Below, one piece after another: positions 9,001 to 17,232 of a stretch of 64,000 bases of DNA. The notes below the pieces were generated by a model. It was not told the origin of the DNA. It saw only the letters and a list, made by a program, of their open reading frames with translations, and did not search any database. A program made the position numbers and the translations under genes. The DNA comes from Jaenimonas drosophilae. Taxonomy: Eukaryota; Euglenozoa; Kinetoplastea; Trypanosomatida; Trypanosomatidae. Where the stretch lies: positions 124,001-188,000 of the forward strand of contig JASAON010001652.1 of NCBI GenBank assembly GCA_030849065.1, read 5' to 3'. Each line of letters opens with the position of its first letter. Position 1 is the stretch's first letter.

Positions 9001-11682
9001 ACAAACTACCAAATCCGTATTGATGAGCTCGTCTACGACGGGACGGCGATTGAGAGCGGTGGTGACAGTTTCCACGTGAATGAGCTCATTGCCCCAACCG
9101 AATCTCAGTTCCTCGCCACCAGCCTCAAGCCCGACTGCGCTTACCGCGTGGAGGTGCGCTGCTGCATTGAGAAGGTGTGGGGACGCTGGAGCAAGCCCGT
9201 CTACATCCTCACCCTGCCCAAGCTGCAGATTGAGGTCACGGACATTGGCGAGGACACCGCCTCGGTCGCATGGAGCCGCCACTTCCGCGGGCTGCAGATG
9301 CCCGATGGCATCGATGCCGTCATTGGCGACAGTGACAACCATGACAAGTACCAGCTCGAGATCAACGGTCTTGGCATCAGCTTCCAGCTCAACAAGCGCT
9401 TCAAGGGTACCCGAACGAGCTACACGGCAAAGCACCTCGAGGCAAATTCGCTCTACTCCATCCGTGTGCGCTCCAACGATGACATTCGTCAGTGCTGGAG
9501 TCTCTGGAGTGAGGTTGTGCACTTTGCCACCTTGCAGCCACTCAGGCTAAAGGTTGGATCTCCTGCCGAGCAGTTCGTCTACGTGGATTGGTACAGAGAG
9601 GCTCAGCAGCCTGAGGACTACCGTGAACTGCTTCCAGAAGGAAATATTGTCGTCGGTGACCCGGATGTGGTGGCCTACCACCTCTGCGTGTTCAGCACGC
9701 AGGAGACCCCATCGTTGGCGGTGTTGGATAAGCAGTTCCACAAGGACATTTGCCGCTACCGTATCAGCACTCTAACCCCTGACAACTCATACGTCGTCAT
9801 TGTTCGCGCCTGCAACGCCAACTCACAGTGGGGCTTGTGGAGCGAGGAGAAGAACTTCCGCACCCGTCGGCTGCTGGAGCTTCAGCTTCAAATGGCTGGC
9901 GAGACCTATGCCAATCTGCAGTGGGAGCGAACCGAGGAGGATCTCTCCGACGCCAACGCACAAATCTCGAACTACGTGTTGGTCCTCCGCTCCGACGATG
10001 TCACGACGGAGCGCACCTTCCTTCCATCGGAATGTGGTGTTTCTCCCGATGAGTTCAAGCTTAGTACCTTCCACGTGGATCAGCTGAATCCTGGCAAGGA
10101 GTACGTCATGGCCCTCCAGTCATGCTACTTGGAGGGTGACTGGGGTATGTGGTCGAAGCCCATCACCTTCTCCACTCTCAACCCGCTGGAGATGTCAATC
10201 GCCGCCACCCGCGGCAACCTCGAACTCCAGTGGGGCCGCAAGCCCAAGCCGGCACACGTCACCATCGTCACCCCTGCGCCACCTCCTGCGGTGCCTGAGG
10301 TGCCCACGGTGCCCAAGAGCAGTGTCACCAAGTACCAGCTGCTTGCCTGCCGCCAGTCCGAGCGGGCCATTGTTTTTGGAGAGGCTGTGCCAGAGGAGGA
10401 AGAGGGAACTGGCCCAACACGGGAGTTGATCCCGGATCGGGACGAGCCCCTTCCTGTGGAAGGTTCCACCGCGGACATCCCAGACATGGACCAGGAGGAG
10501 AACCTCGAGGGTGCACCCAAGTTGGTAGAGCTCTTCAAGTATGAGAAGGAGCTCTCAGGCGCTGAGGCGGATGAGAATGAGACACACTTGGTGATGGAGC
10601 ATTTAGATATGGACACCGTCTATGTGGTTCGTGTGCGTGCCATGGACGAAAATAAGGAGTGGGGAGACTGGACGGAGAGCATCGTGGAGACACCACCATC
10701 TGCTCCCACAGGTGTGGTGCTCCGTCGCGTCAACGCCCAGTACTGCTCTCTGCAGTGGACCCCACCAGGTGATCCCAAGAACAACTACCGCTACGTCATT
10801 GAGCAGTACATGGCCAACGAGGGTCCGAGCGGACGATCTAGCAAGGCCGCCGCCGCCGCCAATCCCCACGACTGGCGAGTGGTGGACACCATTGACAACG
10901 ATACCGTCTGTCCGATCCCCATTGTGGGCCAACCCAACCGCATGCGCTGCCGCATCAAGTGCGCGCGCAAGGGAGATCATCCGTCCAGTGAGTTCTCCGA
11001 CCCGGTTGGCCTTTCTAGTGGTACGCCACCCGAGCCGGTGAGTGAGCTGATGGTGACGGCCTTGTCGCGGAACTCCGCCACTCTTGAGTGGGCGCCGCCA
11101 CCGAAGCCAGCCAACGGCACGAGGTACTCTCGCCCACTCTTCCGCGTCTACTTGACAGAGAAGGACCATCCTGCCCTCCTCGTCACGACGGCGCACCGCC
11201 CCACCTACACCATCACCGACCTCACCTCTGCCACAGAGTACACAGTTCAGATTGTGGCGGAGAACCAGGATGGCGTGAGCTACCAGAACCCTTCCATCCG
11301 CTTCAATACGAAGCATGAGATTGATCAGACCACCGTTCATTTTGAGGAAGGAATGCAGCCGCTGGGCCGCATCGTTGATCCCGTGGCGGAGGCACGCGCA
11401 CGTGAGGCGGCCCTCAAGGAGATGGAGATCCCTGTAGCCAAGAGCCTCAAGGGCAAGAAGAAGCATGGGGAGGTATTGACACCTCAGCCCCCCAAGGGAC
11501 CAGCTCCTGGTCGCAGTGGTCGCCAAGGATCTGCTGCGATGGGCTCCGCCGCCGAGGGTGGTGCCACCGCGGCTCGTGATAGTGGACGCAAGAGCGGCCG
11601 TAGCAGCTCTAAGCGCAAGGGAAGCAAAGGAAAGAAGAACTCAAAGTCCAAGGGCAAGAGTGTGACACTTCCCCCCATTTAG
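1..11682 (+). CDS. Giant fibronectin type III repeat protein (5'-truncated by window edge)
   Basis: The frame is open from base 1, so the true start lies outside; 3893 residues are visible. I count about 31 modules of roughly 90-150 residues. Most begin with a GE(D/H/N)-F/Y-x-x-(V/L)-x-W-x-R strand and end with a Y-x-V-x-VRA strand followed by a WG-x-W-S-type motif (WGLWS, WGPWS, WGMWS and variants). This is an FN3-like beta-sandwich pattern; the last two modules (about residues 3565-3770) are the most canonical FN3. Inserts include an acidic stretch near residues 1281-1325 and charged helical segments near 1801-1860 and 2041-2100. The tail (about 3815-3893) is rich in Lys, Ser and Gly. No membrane segment is visible, so a cytosolic or cytoskeletal, titin-like scaffold role is inferred. 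The WGxWS motif recalls the WSxWS box of cytokine receptors, but this is probably the same structural ladder rather than homology to receptors. Confidence 0.85.
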   Translation: MPHLFEVNVESDGMHFPPVELSAKEHAYRFTGLFPSSTYAISVRSISAEGRWGARSNELTVCTADTPTISSVALGETFLSFTWSRPNEEAPESKVEYLLQCSATQYRQTEVVELKRLEDGSMEKVFHVESLKAGTEYAVSIRTFLDQEWGCWTEPRHFTTLPKAALTFLERGEDFFTLHWPDTGVAQAESEVRSVFNIVVNKVEYSGERVRVLDERITPSSDQPGFRVSHLQADTEYEVQSRTWQRNKVTGFEGWGEFSYPVHVKTLQPVVLNVLDLGEDFAHIIWRRGLCEDRGAGDDGPEWEFLKYEIVVGCMDTGEDAVLHRQVVETDYSITNLHPSTTYIVSVRACDNRDQWGLWSKIKVRTLASVETAVHEIGEDFVRLMWQRKAVDTNSTDVTAADMFISKYSIFVYSKELLEKDVLPHNVSGYGAGGKSDVARHHIVTSDHTSFCVTDLLPDREFVAVVRASTASGKWGLWSKPIHFRTNPQFCIPVNNLSIGENYVNLIWSRDTEPVTDPGVLLGDLTVTGQQLRIHGVNTQYSKDHTLDADIRELKIYGLSPATAYTIQLRVCGKSGCWGLWSPPVHILTRGTILTKTVEVAEDYATIAWERRKVPNPHHYPTGRGVVTSYHLRVYNNVGVHLETFLGDADCPYRITGMKPDTYYCVELKANYNDEEWGLWSTPLWCLTMQPMRIEAKLISEEFCCLSISRPTQQRRLPEDDGNRTTEDKMVAFGHLRSHLMLCVTTPVLSKAPHTVSGYVKAKSHDSSLPPDAIDHRLAYQTEISSLTEATEHTVPNLKSNTVYSVSVRSKLPNGDWGMWAPSMLFATVPTTCVQFNDIGEHFIRVEWKRHTQLLPPQITDPDSVILGLGMISASRVRIREVGGSYQHLYSIDSSVKALRLEDLSPATTYGVSVQTYNDNFDWGAWSEESKVRTAPGMDINIQHLTEDAMWVSWTRLRDLDNISDPDTAMNVNIAAKSYEVSITGPGLFRYTKEMNSNKLFFRGLMPDTVYQVHVRALFAETEEWGLWSTKSFRTKPRLRVTFGSIGEHFAIVEWRRHLPHKLGEDDLQVKGPITECEDFVQQFRFKVQLVGNPVPKIYDLSPTVSSFRLKNLQPASEYRVWMCAKGYEGVWGLWNEEVRVRTLPKLKLEILDIGEDYVRVSWKRGPWDGECMPDNDAEVRQVDGAVSGYEIRVLDRNGETVSTQYTGSKETYCVLAGLDLLSLYSVEVRAKDTYDEWGLWSDPRRFVTLHAVETNLLRFGEAFVDVEWARSDVLRQRFYEQERIEELEEDEDVEEGEVSEAEVEGQSEVSFSSSAASEESFPDDVMREDETVLEWHVRVQCLRLYGGVPDVEDFKEFYCTDEDWRRIEGLLPNTTYVVTVRARNRAGDWGHWSPSLTVHTYPLVEVDVECVGETFANVSWVRPDRSEEAAVDDELVCFPAKVEIHNYQVTVKPLSTELPFDEEDEPLVEGARVYETTQPSLRLGNLLPGTRYIATVREQQIDDDGKAIPGVWGAHSDCNYLETVPPLRILPLEIGEDYCLVEWKRTERVPEEDNLLFAISTSRWQQVTDFEIHVLRLTDDAVTTYEGPMALDTMVPLPPNKQKHHIEELLHNTIYAVRVRSKGEMGTWGPWSPVTKFVTQCRLLLQVQDVFETDFVVSWTRPRPKWYDELQCAGETTDENAEVEPSPLCEVLLGDYSIEKYELVIKGMCCEPSRMLNRCLTLDNDVMEVSIADLQQNQLYSVCVRSLSQNHHWSRFSNKEAVLTLAPMEVHIAHFTENAAVVRWYRNPSDVSQFAELMDRDRVEAERQCDERERRDLFELKCRLQEMESLGEKVSGWLDPETRRELNALIREETIHHLILDNVVCGNTDNTGFHLQIFSECTEGCHCCPYVRGVEKMRLVQGPKKKAEAPPKRTGVKKRGGDYGASTANLLDASSIPPLPGDAGVTLNNLALEESAVLEEGTLIDVQLLETVQEVVVMNLKPSSVFHTSVRSRSTREEWQPWSARAPIATLAPITLGQSRFGEHYINLFWHRMNEEATQDMDRNIDRCQELNEEFKHYAPDDLRKRQQELPAEEFNSLLERLKELRRLRRQVAAQKQELADGKVDLIIDPNTPIRGFQLRIVLETGEFTEYYLDNLESIAAFTATGLAPNHMYVCLLCADYGNNIWGQWTKPLKFMTQNLIQLQLTYTGESFVDIEWQRMDNKKLPPIDRDDTITSDPLSEEEQIYQVRIVHEDIHTSEEIEEYRDMKACNVFRIDHLEPDTKYTIAVREWDAKGDWGLWCAPRTCCTIPGLYTVHDDIGENWAVVSWGRKEKRVDYDNDMHVLQFGVETLSYYLRVIEIAEKEEEEDEVVEESNEDEEAGHQQSSLETEEDRLEATLKDIEGFLAPSRQRVGPLPPHEHPKEFEGEVHGLYHLVKHFEDASVTTFTIENLKPDHFYCVQVLSETTGGQLGIWSAEQFMLTTSKIQITTECIDELYIDIQWCRYPPRQHPKLPEELVYVGNYEAVTYELDATGPNYALNTILPAGVTSYHVKDLMMDTVYNMRVRSVNTKEQISLWSDALCAVTLKPLVVWPLQITENAISLEWGRGEQLPENYPEGETPLQIGSRTSAGYHLKAFRVCEEGLTPLFEKNFNGEVTQMEITSLAANTAYVMAARASNDRDEWGLWSEDRCVYTMKLIQTVVAAVGEDFVRILWNREAPDEIQPPNTPDAAQPSSSEEAQTPSEALAPRPKKKRFPLLDRPVDQQPIYLSAHSTVKHFAISVRREEEPEGYTLEAKATAHSFTVPALRPDAVYYLSVRACYGNGEWGPWSETVQTGTYNLLAVELKDLGEDFFAAAWQRQANTANLHQLLLGKVEETMCYELAVHDFTDVPFGEEGVAELDSRALRSLFIQPKQRNCTVRDLLSNHRYRISVRRWYQPLEKFLEDCPPVNPSTDDSQTRDMIERTHAVPGAWSEPDFAVTLRDMYCAMEKIGEDFFCVRWERDPRAPSLPVRKSFAPRPITNYQIRIDELVYDGTAIESGGDSFHVNELIAPTESQFLATSLKPDCAYRVEVRCCIEKVWGRWSKPVYILTLPKLQIEVTDIGEDTASVAWSRHFRGLQMPDGIDAVIGDSDNHDKYQLEINGLGISFQLNKRFKGTRTSYTAKHLEANSLYSIRVRSNDDIRQCWSLWSEVVHFATLQPLRLKVGSPAEQFVYVDWYREAQQPEDYRELLPEGNIVVGDPDVVAYHLCVFSTQETPSLAVLDKQFHKDICRYRISTLTPDNSYVVIVRACNANSQWGLWSEEKNFRTRRLLELQLQMAGETYANLQWERTEEDLSDANAQISNYVLVLRSDDVTTERTFLPSECGVSPDEFKLSTFHVDQLNPGKEYVMALQSCYLEGDWGMWSKPITFSTLNPLEMSIAATRGNLELQWGRKPKPAHVTIVTPAPPPAVPEVPTVPKSSVTKYQLLACRQSERAIVFGEAVPEEEEGTGPTRELIPDRDEPLPVEGSTADIPDMDQEENLEGAPKLVELFKYEKELSGAEADENETHLVMEHLDMDTVYVVRVRAMDENKEWGDWTESIVETPPSAPTGVVLRRVNAQYCSLQWTPPGDPKNNYRYVIEQYMANEGPSGRSSKAAAAANPHDWRVVDTIDNDTVCPIPIVGQPNRMRCRIKCARKGDHPSSEFSDPVGLSSGTPPEPVSELMVTALSRNSATLEWAPPPKPANGTRYSRPLFRVYLTEKDHPALLVTTAHRPTYTITDLTSATEYTVQIVAENQDGVSYQNPSIRFNTKHEIDQTTVHFEEGMQPLGRIVDPVAEARAREAALKEMEIPVAKSLKGKKKHGEVLTPQPPKGPAPGRSGRQGSAAMGSAAEGGATAARDSGRKSGRSSSKRKGSKGKKNSKSKGKSVTLPPI

Positions 11683-12601
11683 AGCCCATTAGGTGACTGA
11701 GGGCCATACCCTGGCCACAGCCACAGTGTCGTCACGTGAAGATTGTGGTGAATCGTGATGATGGAATGATGATGAGTTGACTTGCCATGCGACGGCAGCA
11801 CCATTCACTTTTTTTTATTTTTCGTTGGGAGTTCCTCGAGCCAATCCAGAGGACCAACCCGCACGAGCAGTTCTTCTGGCAGAGAGCCGCTTTTTGTTGT
11901 GGTGCCGTCCAAAGCACTTTGGTATGATGTGTGGTGGTTGTCGCCTCATTCCTGCAGCCGTGCGGAGAAGTTGAAGGCGCCGCCCACCCCACACTCGGGA
12001 CTTTACTCTCACTGGATGTATATTTTTCGTCTGACCAGGTGGCCAAGCCATCTATGTTCATGATGCTGTTCGCTTTACTACGACTTTGGCAGGCGATGCT
12101 ACTCCTTCGCCACCCAAACATTGTCGATGTATCATAAACAAAGGAAGGTGTCTTGGTGGTGAACTGTGTAAGCCTGCAGGAGCCATTCACGCGTCTATCT
12201 ATCCCTTGGCTTGACGTGTGCATATGCCTGTATGTTTGCCGGTCACTACCCTCAAGGCCTTGTACCTTTGGTTAACGCCCGCACAACGACGAGTATGTAA
12301 AAGGGGGGTTTCATGCCCAATCTCACTTCATGGATGCTTTTTCGTGTTTGTTCTCCCCTACTTCAGTTGATACACACCACATTGGAAGAAGAGGGCATTC
12401 CCCACTTCGCGTCGCTCAATGCCTTTTGGATGCCGCGACTGGCTCTCCAGTGCATAAATCTGCCTCTTCTTTCTGTTGCGCAACTTTTTTGTTTTGGTAG
12501 GGCGTGTAGCTTCAATTCCATAGATAGGCGAATAGACCCACAACCCGCATACATCTACTCTGAATACAACCAAAACATACATTGTGCATGCAAAAGAAGT
12601 C
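11683..12601. other. Intergenic spacer, 919 bp
   Basis: No credible gene is seen. It contains poly-T tracts near 11810 and 12484. Short open frames here lack coding character. It should hold the 3' end signals of the FN3 gene and the splice acceptor of MCM10. Confidence 0.6.
12484..12500 (+). promoter_or_regulatory. Candidate trans-splice acceptor for MCM10
   Basis: A T-rich tract ends in AG at 12499-12500, about 100 bases before the MCM10 start. This is the expected polypyrimidine-AG layout for spliced-leader addition. The exact site is inferred. Confidence 0.4.
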
Positions 12602-14737
12602 ATGAGCGACGAGGATGATGATTTGTTCAATATTTTCAACTCACCAACAGAGCCTGAAACAGTGCAGGGTGCCAGCTCCCCACCTCCTGTATCGGAGTCA
12701 CTGAAGCCCCAGGTTCCCCTTCATGATGGCAGTAGCACAGAAGGCATCTCTATTGCCACAAACTCATCTTCCACGCAAAGCAGCGCCTCGGAATACCGCC
12801 GTTTGGACCCTTCCGATGGACTGACATTTCTCTCCGCCCCAGTCAACGGGACTGAAGGTGCACCTCAGCCGTCGAGAGTACTCGAGGCCGTTGAGAAGCA
12901 CAGTGGTCTGCGGATACGCCGCCCAACGAGGAGCTTTGAACAACTGGAGGTGTGTCTGGCCCAGTATCCTTTTGTGACATTCTCAAAAGCGCGCAGTGCT
13001 TGTACCAGCACTAGTGCAGGAAGTCCCCTCGCTCACACTATTGTGGGCGTTGTAGTTCGGAAGACGGATCCCAAGCAAGGTGCCCGCTCCCGCTACGCGG
13101 TTGTTACCCTGTGGAATGCTCGGGGGCTCTCACCAGCCCCAACTGAGGAGCTCTCTCTTCTTCTGTGCGGCTCTGCATATGAGCTCACCTACAGCCACCT
13201 TACCCCAGGAAGTGTGATTGCCGTCACTAATCTCCAGCCCATGCCTCGGACGGAGCGAGGTGGGGATGGCATGCTCAAGTTGCATGAGATGGAGCACTTG
13301 AGGCAGCTGGGCTACGCAGCGGATCTTGGCACCTGTGCCTCCACCAATCGGCAGACAGGCGAGCGCTGTCATTCCTTCGTGAATCAGCGACTTACGCAGC
13401 ACTGCATCTATCATTGCGGTGATGCCAAGCGGCAGCTCACGCAAAAACCAGCTCAGCCACGCCAGACGATGAAACCGCTGCTGACGGTGGCAAGCGCGAA
13501 GCGTGTTGCGGGGCCACCATCTCGTCTTGCCGGCAATACCGTCATGAGTGTGGCTTCTTCAACTGTGCCTGTTCCAGGTCACCGCCAGGAAGCTCTTCGA
13601 CTCCTACGGCAACGATCGAACTTCCTCACAGTGAATGCCAAGACAGGCCTCCCGATGGATGGGGGTGGCAGCACTCAGTCCCAAGAAGGAAGTGGGATCT
13701 ATGGTGGGGTAACGAGTGGCGGCCAACTCACAATTAACGCACTGTCGGTGGCAGGACGCAATGGGGGTCCATTGGCGTCTACCCGCCAGCTTGGCGTCAC
13801 CAGCCGCGGGCGCGACGTGCTCGCTGCTCTGAGGGAGAACTCTGATCGTCAAGAGCAGCAACGCTTGCTGAAGGCGGCGCTGCACAACACACCGGCACCC
13901 GAAACCTCTACGCCAACGCCGGAATTGTCCAGTTCCATGAAGCGGCCACGCGCACCAACAACGTCAGACGTGGCACCAGGAAATCGCGCCAGCGCGGTAC
14001 CTCGTAGCCGCGTCGATGCCAGCGCTTTGGCTGCCCTCAAGCAGCAGTTTTCTCCTCTAGCCGCAGCCCCTAACAGCTGCCCAAGCCGTCCCATGTCAAG
14101 TGGAGGTATGAACAGTGTTGTTACACGTCAGGTAAGCTGCAGCCAGCGAGTGGTGACACAGCAAACAGATGGACGCACCAACTTGGTTGTGGAGGCGGTG
14201 GCGAAGGCACTCGACCATGACGCCAAGGCACGCACCGGAGATGCCCACGCGTGGCGTCGTGAGGCAAAGGTCTCCATGACAGCCAAGGAGACTGGCACGG
14301 CTCAGTCTCTTATTGGGGCGGTGGCGGCCGTGTCACGGAGCTCTAACGATGCACTGAGAGAGGAGGCTGAGCAAGACCGCATCTCGGCACTGATTGAACG
14401 TGAAATCGCCCGAGATGCGGTTCGGGAAGCCTTGGACGCCATTACTGAGCAACCTGTGAAGGCAGTCTTCTGCCACACGTGCCAGAAGTGGTTTATTCGA
14501 CCACCCGATACGTGCGTGGCTGGGAAGCACCGTCTCGAAGCACAGCGTACGGTGAAGCGCTTTACCAAGTGTGGCCACTGCGGCTACCGGAGCTACGTAC
14601 TTGGTGAGGAGGTGGAATTGGCGTGGAAGCGTCAGCCCTACTGCCCTCGCTGCTTGAAGGAGTCTTCTTGGCAGGTGGGCTCAGCGGCTCCGGCAGATGT
14701 TCGCGATGTTGATGGCGACGAACTCGTCGTCGTCTAA
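12602..14737 (+). CDS. MCM10: DNA replication factor MCM10
   Basis: The protein has 711 residues from the first in-frame ATG (the frame extends to a GTG at 12584). MCM10 links the CMG helicase and polymerase alpha at replication origins in the nucleus. An OB-like region lies at about 110-235 and is followed by a zinc finger starting at Cys245 with spacing CX10CX11CX2H, the MCM10 signature. A second cysteine cluster at about 624-684 (CX2C, then CX2C and CX2C pairs) matches the C-terminal zinc ribbon of metazoan MCM10, which fungal MCM10 lacks. The N-terminus (1-80) and the middle (280-600) are low-complexity and Ser/Thr-rich. The neighbours are functionally unrelated. The presence of both zinc modules makes the identification strong. 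Confidence 0.88.
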   Translation: MSDEDDDLFNIFNSPTEPETVQGASSPPPVSESLKPQVPLHDGSSTEGISIATNSSSTQSSASEYRRLDPSDGLTFLSAPVNGTEGAPQPSRVLEAVEKHSGLRIRRPTRSFEQLEVCLAQYPFVTFSKARSACTSTSAGSPLAHTIVGVVVRKTDPKQGARSRYAVVTLWNARGLSPAPTEELSLLLCGSAYELTYSHLTPGSVIAVTNLQPMPRTERGGDGMLKLHEMEHLRQLGYAADLGTCASTNRQTGERCHSFVNQRLTQHCIYHCGDAKRQLTQKPAQPRQTMKPLLTVASAKRVAGPPSRLAGNTVMSVASSTVPVPGHRQEALRLLRQRSNFLTVNAKTGLPMDGGGSTQSQEGSGIYGGVTSGGQLTINALSVAGRNGGPLASTRQLGVTSRGRDVLAALRENSDRQEQQRLLKAALHNTPAPETSTPTPELSSSMKRPRAPTTSDVAPGNRASAVPRSRVDASALAALKQQFSPLAAAPNSCPSRPMSSGGMNSVVTRQVSCSQRVVTQQTDGRTNLVVEAVAKALDHDAKARTGDAHAWRREAKVSMTAKETGTAQSLIGAVAAVSRSSNDALREEAEQDRISALIEREIARDAVREALDAITEQPVKAVFCHTCQKWFIRPPDTCVAGKHRLEAQRTVKRFTKCGHCGYRSYVLGEEVELAWKRQPYCPRCLKESSWQVGSAAPADVRDVDGDELVVV

Positions 14738-14964
14738 ATCACGCCAAACCCCCAGGAGAGAAAAGGTGTGTGCTATACTGTGTGTTTGCCATGCTTTTAT
14801 CACCCAAGAAGATGCCTTGGCAGTATACCTGGTTACAAAACTCTTCTGACCCCCTTACACCATTACTCTTCGTGTTGTAGCACAAGGTTCAATCTCGGCA
14901 CGTAGGAAAGTTACGTTTCTCACCAACCCTCGCTCTTGCGTTCTTCGTTGGTTCTTTCATCATT

Positions 14965-15615
14965 ATGGCTGATATTGTCTCACCCGCCTGTCCTTCCGTG
15001 CCGGTCTTGGAGGTGATTAACACCCTCATTCGCAGCGGACGCTACGACGCCGTCTTCAGCGCGCTCAAGGGGTTTCGTAATGGTTTGGTCTACGGCACCC
15101 GCGTGCGTGCACCTCACGCGCTCGTGATGGCTATTGTGTGGAGTCATGCCCCATGGTCCAAGCGACTGAAAAACATTCTCTCCCTTACCAAAACTCATGC
15201 ACTGTGTTTGGGCATGAGTGGGTTGCTCTTCTCGGTCATTCGCGCTCTCCTTCGTGCTGTGACCAAGAGCAAGACGACATCGATGCATGCTGCCATTGGT
15301 GGAATGGTGGTTGGCTACTGCTTTTGGGGTGATGCCAACAGTGCTGTTCATCAGCAAGTGATGATGTACATGCTCGCTCGAGTTTTGTGCGCACTCGTCT
15401 CCATTGCGTTGAAGCGGTCAAGGGTGACTCCCCCCGCTGACTCCTTCCGCTGGGTGGTGGCGATCCTCTGGGCCCTCAACCTCTTCCTGCTGTATGAGTG
15501 CCCAGAGTCGCTGCAGCACTCCATGCGACTGGCACTGGACTACATCTACAAGGATACCGAGCGCTTCAGTAGCTGGTTCGATGTTTTGTGTGTGAACTCA
15601 AGCACCACATTCTAG
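14965..15615 (+). CDS. PXMP4: Peroxisomal membrane protein 4 (PMP24/PXMP4-like)
   Basis: The protein has 216 residues, close to the roughly 212 of animal PXMP4. The segment FRNGLVYGTRVRAPHALVM at about 34-52 is the family hallmark. Several hydrophobic helices follow (about 75-98, 112-128, 135-150 and 168-182), in line with the Tim17/Tim22/Tim23/Pmp24 superfamily. In kinetoplastids this would sit in the glycosome or peroxisome membrane. The specific transport role of the family is not settled. The ATG at 14965 follows a pyrimidine-rich leader with several TTC repeats. The neighbours are unrelated. Confidence 0.85.
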   Translation: MADIVSPACPSVPVLEVINTLIRSGRYDAVFSALKGFRNGLVYGTRVRAPHALVMAIVWSHAPWSKRLKNILSLTKTHALCLGMSGLLFSVIRALLRAVTKSKTTSMHAAIGGMVVGYCFWGDANSAVHQQVMMYMLARVLCALVSIALKRSRVTPPADSFRWVVAILWALNLFLLYECPESLQHSMRLALDYIYKDTERFSSWFDVLCVNSSTTF

Positions 15616-15960
15616 CTCCCGCATGTCTTGGCTGTAACCAAACTGCGTGTGTATCTGCCCAACCCAACCGTCATGCTCCCATTCCACGTGGATGAATGCC
15701 ATGAACACACACACATCTTTTTCTTCATCCACATTGGGAGACTCGAGTATCGTCGTTGTTAACTCGACTTGTGTCATGACCTGAATCATATTGAGGGTTG
15801 AGCTCATCCATTGTGGTGCTGTGGTTCCTATGAAACTCTTGATCTCTTCTTGTTTTTCTTGTTCATGAACGAAAAGGCCAAAGGTGGCTGAACTCCTTCA
15901 GGTTGCCAAGGATAGGTACTTGTACATCGTGGCTTCGTCTGCCCTAGTGCACGTCTCTAT
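15616..15960. other. Intergenic spacer, 345 bp
   Basis: It contains a T-rich patch near 15715-15725 and TTC/TTG runs near 15840-15865. No gene or RNA was recognised. Confidence 0.6.
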
Positions 15961-17232
15961 ATGCCCAGTGTACCATTTTTAGAAGACATCCTTCGCCTGG
16001 CAGAAGCAGCGAAGCGTTCGGGCAATGCGCAGGATTACAAAGCACTGGTAGACGCTGAGGTGGAGTACCTCCGCGCCAAGGAGAAGGAGCTTGGTAAGTC
16101 GAGTACTCTGCGACAGCTCCTCCATCCAGATGAGCTGGATGCTCTTGTGGCCCGTGAGGACCCGCACACCTATGTTGCTGAGTGGAGATCGACGTGTGAC
16201 TCCCTCCGAAGTAAAGAGAGCCTGCTATACTATATTGATGGTCTCAGTGAGCCCAAGTACCGCGCCAATGTGCTTCGCTCGTCGGGAGTCATGAAGTGGA
16301 TGGGTCAGTGGGATGAATTCTCCGCGGCTAGCACAGCCACCATTGACCAACTAGAGGAAAGCAGTCTCGGGCATCCTGAGCTTCCACGTCCGACATCACT
16401 GTCGGTGATTCTTCATCGAACCCTAGTGGAGCTTCGTCAGAGGCTTACGCGTGACTCGGCATTTGTGCAGCTGCGGGGACGTGGTGGGGCTAATTCCCGA
16501 GAGCTGTATCTTAGCAGCAATGCCGAGCTGTCAAAGTGGTGCCGGAAGAAGTCTGCGCAGCTCGATCAGGCTCAGTCCTTTGAGTCCCTCCGCGACGGAC
16601 CTCTCAGCACCTTCGTAGACGCTAGCCACAAAATGGAGATGAACTTCCTACGACTTCTTCAGAACTGCCGGCAACTTGGCACAAGTCGATCGAATGTGCT
16701 TGCACTCGAGGACAGCAATCATGAATGGGCATCGTACACATGGACGCTTTGCGAACGGCTGCGTCGCTGCGTGCTTGACTTCAGCAAGAATTCACTGACG
16801 TACGACAAGTGGAGGCGTACGGAGGGCCCACGCACGGTTGAGTGGCTTCGCAAGGTGGAGCGTTTCCTGCAGCCGAATGACCCCAAAGACAAACAGGGAC
16901 CTCAAGACGAGTTGTTTCATCGTCGTTGTGCCGCTCTCCTACGAGAAGTGGAAACGTTCAATCTATTAGCCACGCACATGTCGGAGCTTCCTCTCCGTGA
17001 GGCTGCACTTCAGCCACACTACAAGATTTTGTCGGAGGAGCTGCTGTCCAAGACTTCGGCTGCAGCTCTTAGTACTCCATCAGAGGTGGAGGATGGCTCC
17101 CCCCTAGACGCTGCCATTGATCAGCTTCAAGATTGGATCGGCGTCCATGACAGCACGCGCGTGCTGGGTGATTTGCGCGCTTTGGGTGAACAGATGCGCC
17201 TCACTGCGGACCCACTTGTACCAGCTTCCTAG
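15961..17232 (+). CDS. Hypothetical alpha-helical protein
   Basis: The protein has 423 residues and I do not recognise its family. It reads as mostly helical and soluble, with no signal peptide or membrane segment. The N-terminal 50 residues are charged and helical. Aromatic and charged stretches recur through the middle (about 165-300), with Trp-containing helices such as ELSKWCRKKS and VEWLRKVERF. The C-terminus (about 350-423) is acidic and Ser-rich and then helical again. The continuous ORF, codon use like that of its neighbours and start right after the spacer all support a real gene. A helical-repeat or scaffold protein is possible but unproven. Confidence 0.75.
   Translation: MPSVPFLEDILRLAEAAKRSGNAQDYKALVDAEVEYLRAKEKELGKSSTLRQLLHPDELDALVAREDPHTYVAEWRSTCDSLRSKESLLYYIDGLSEPKYRANVLRSSGVMKWMGQWDEFSAASTATIDQLEESSLGHPELPRPTSLSVILHRTLVELRQRLTRDSAFVQLRGRGGANSRELYLSSNAELSKWCRKKSAQLDQAQSFESLRDGPLSTFVDASHKMEMNFLRLLQNCRQLGTSRSNVLALEDSNHEWASYTWTLCERLRRCVLDFSKNSLTYDKWRRTEGPRTVEWLRKVERFLQPNDPKDKQGPQDELFHRRCAALLREVETFNLLATHMSELPLREAALQPHYKILSEELLSKTSAAALSTPSEVEDGSPLDAAIDQLQDWIGVHDSTRVLGDLRALGEQMRLTADPLVPAS

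Noticed and set aside
1..11682. Cytokine-receptor identity for the WGxWS protein
   Set aside because: No receptor cysteines, signal or membrane helix; the motif is repeated about 29 times and is better seen as part of the FN3-like fold.
12313..12618. 101-codon frame before MCM10
   Set aside because: It overlaps the MCM10 start and the likely acceptor, and has no coding character.
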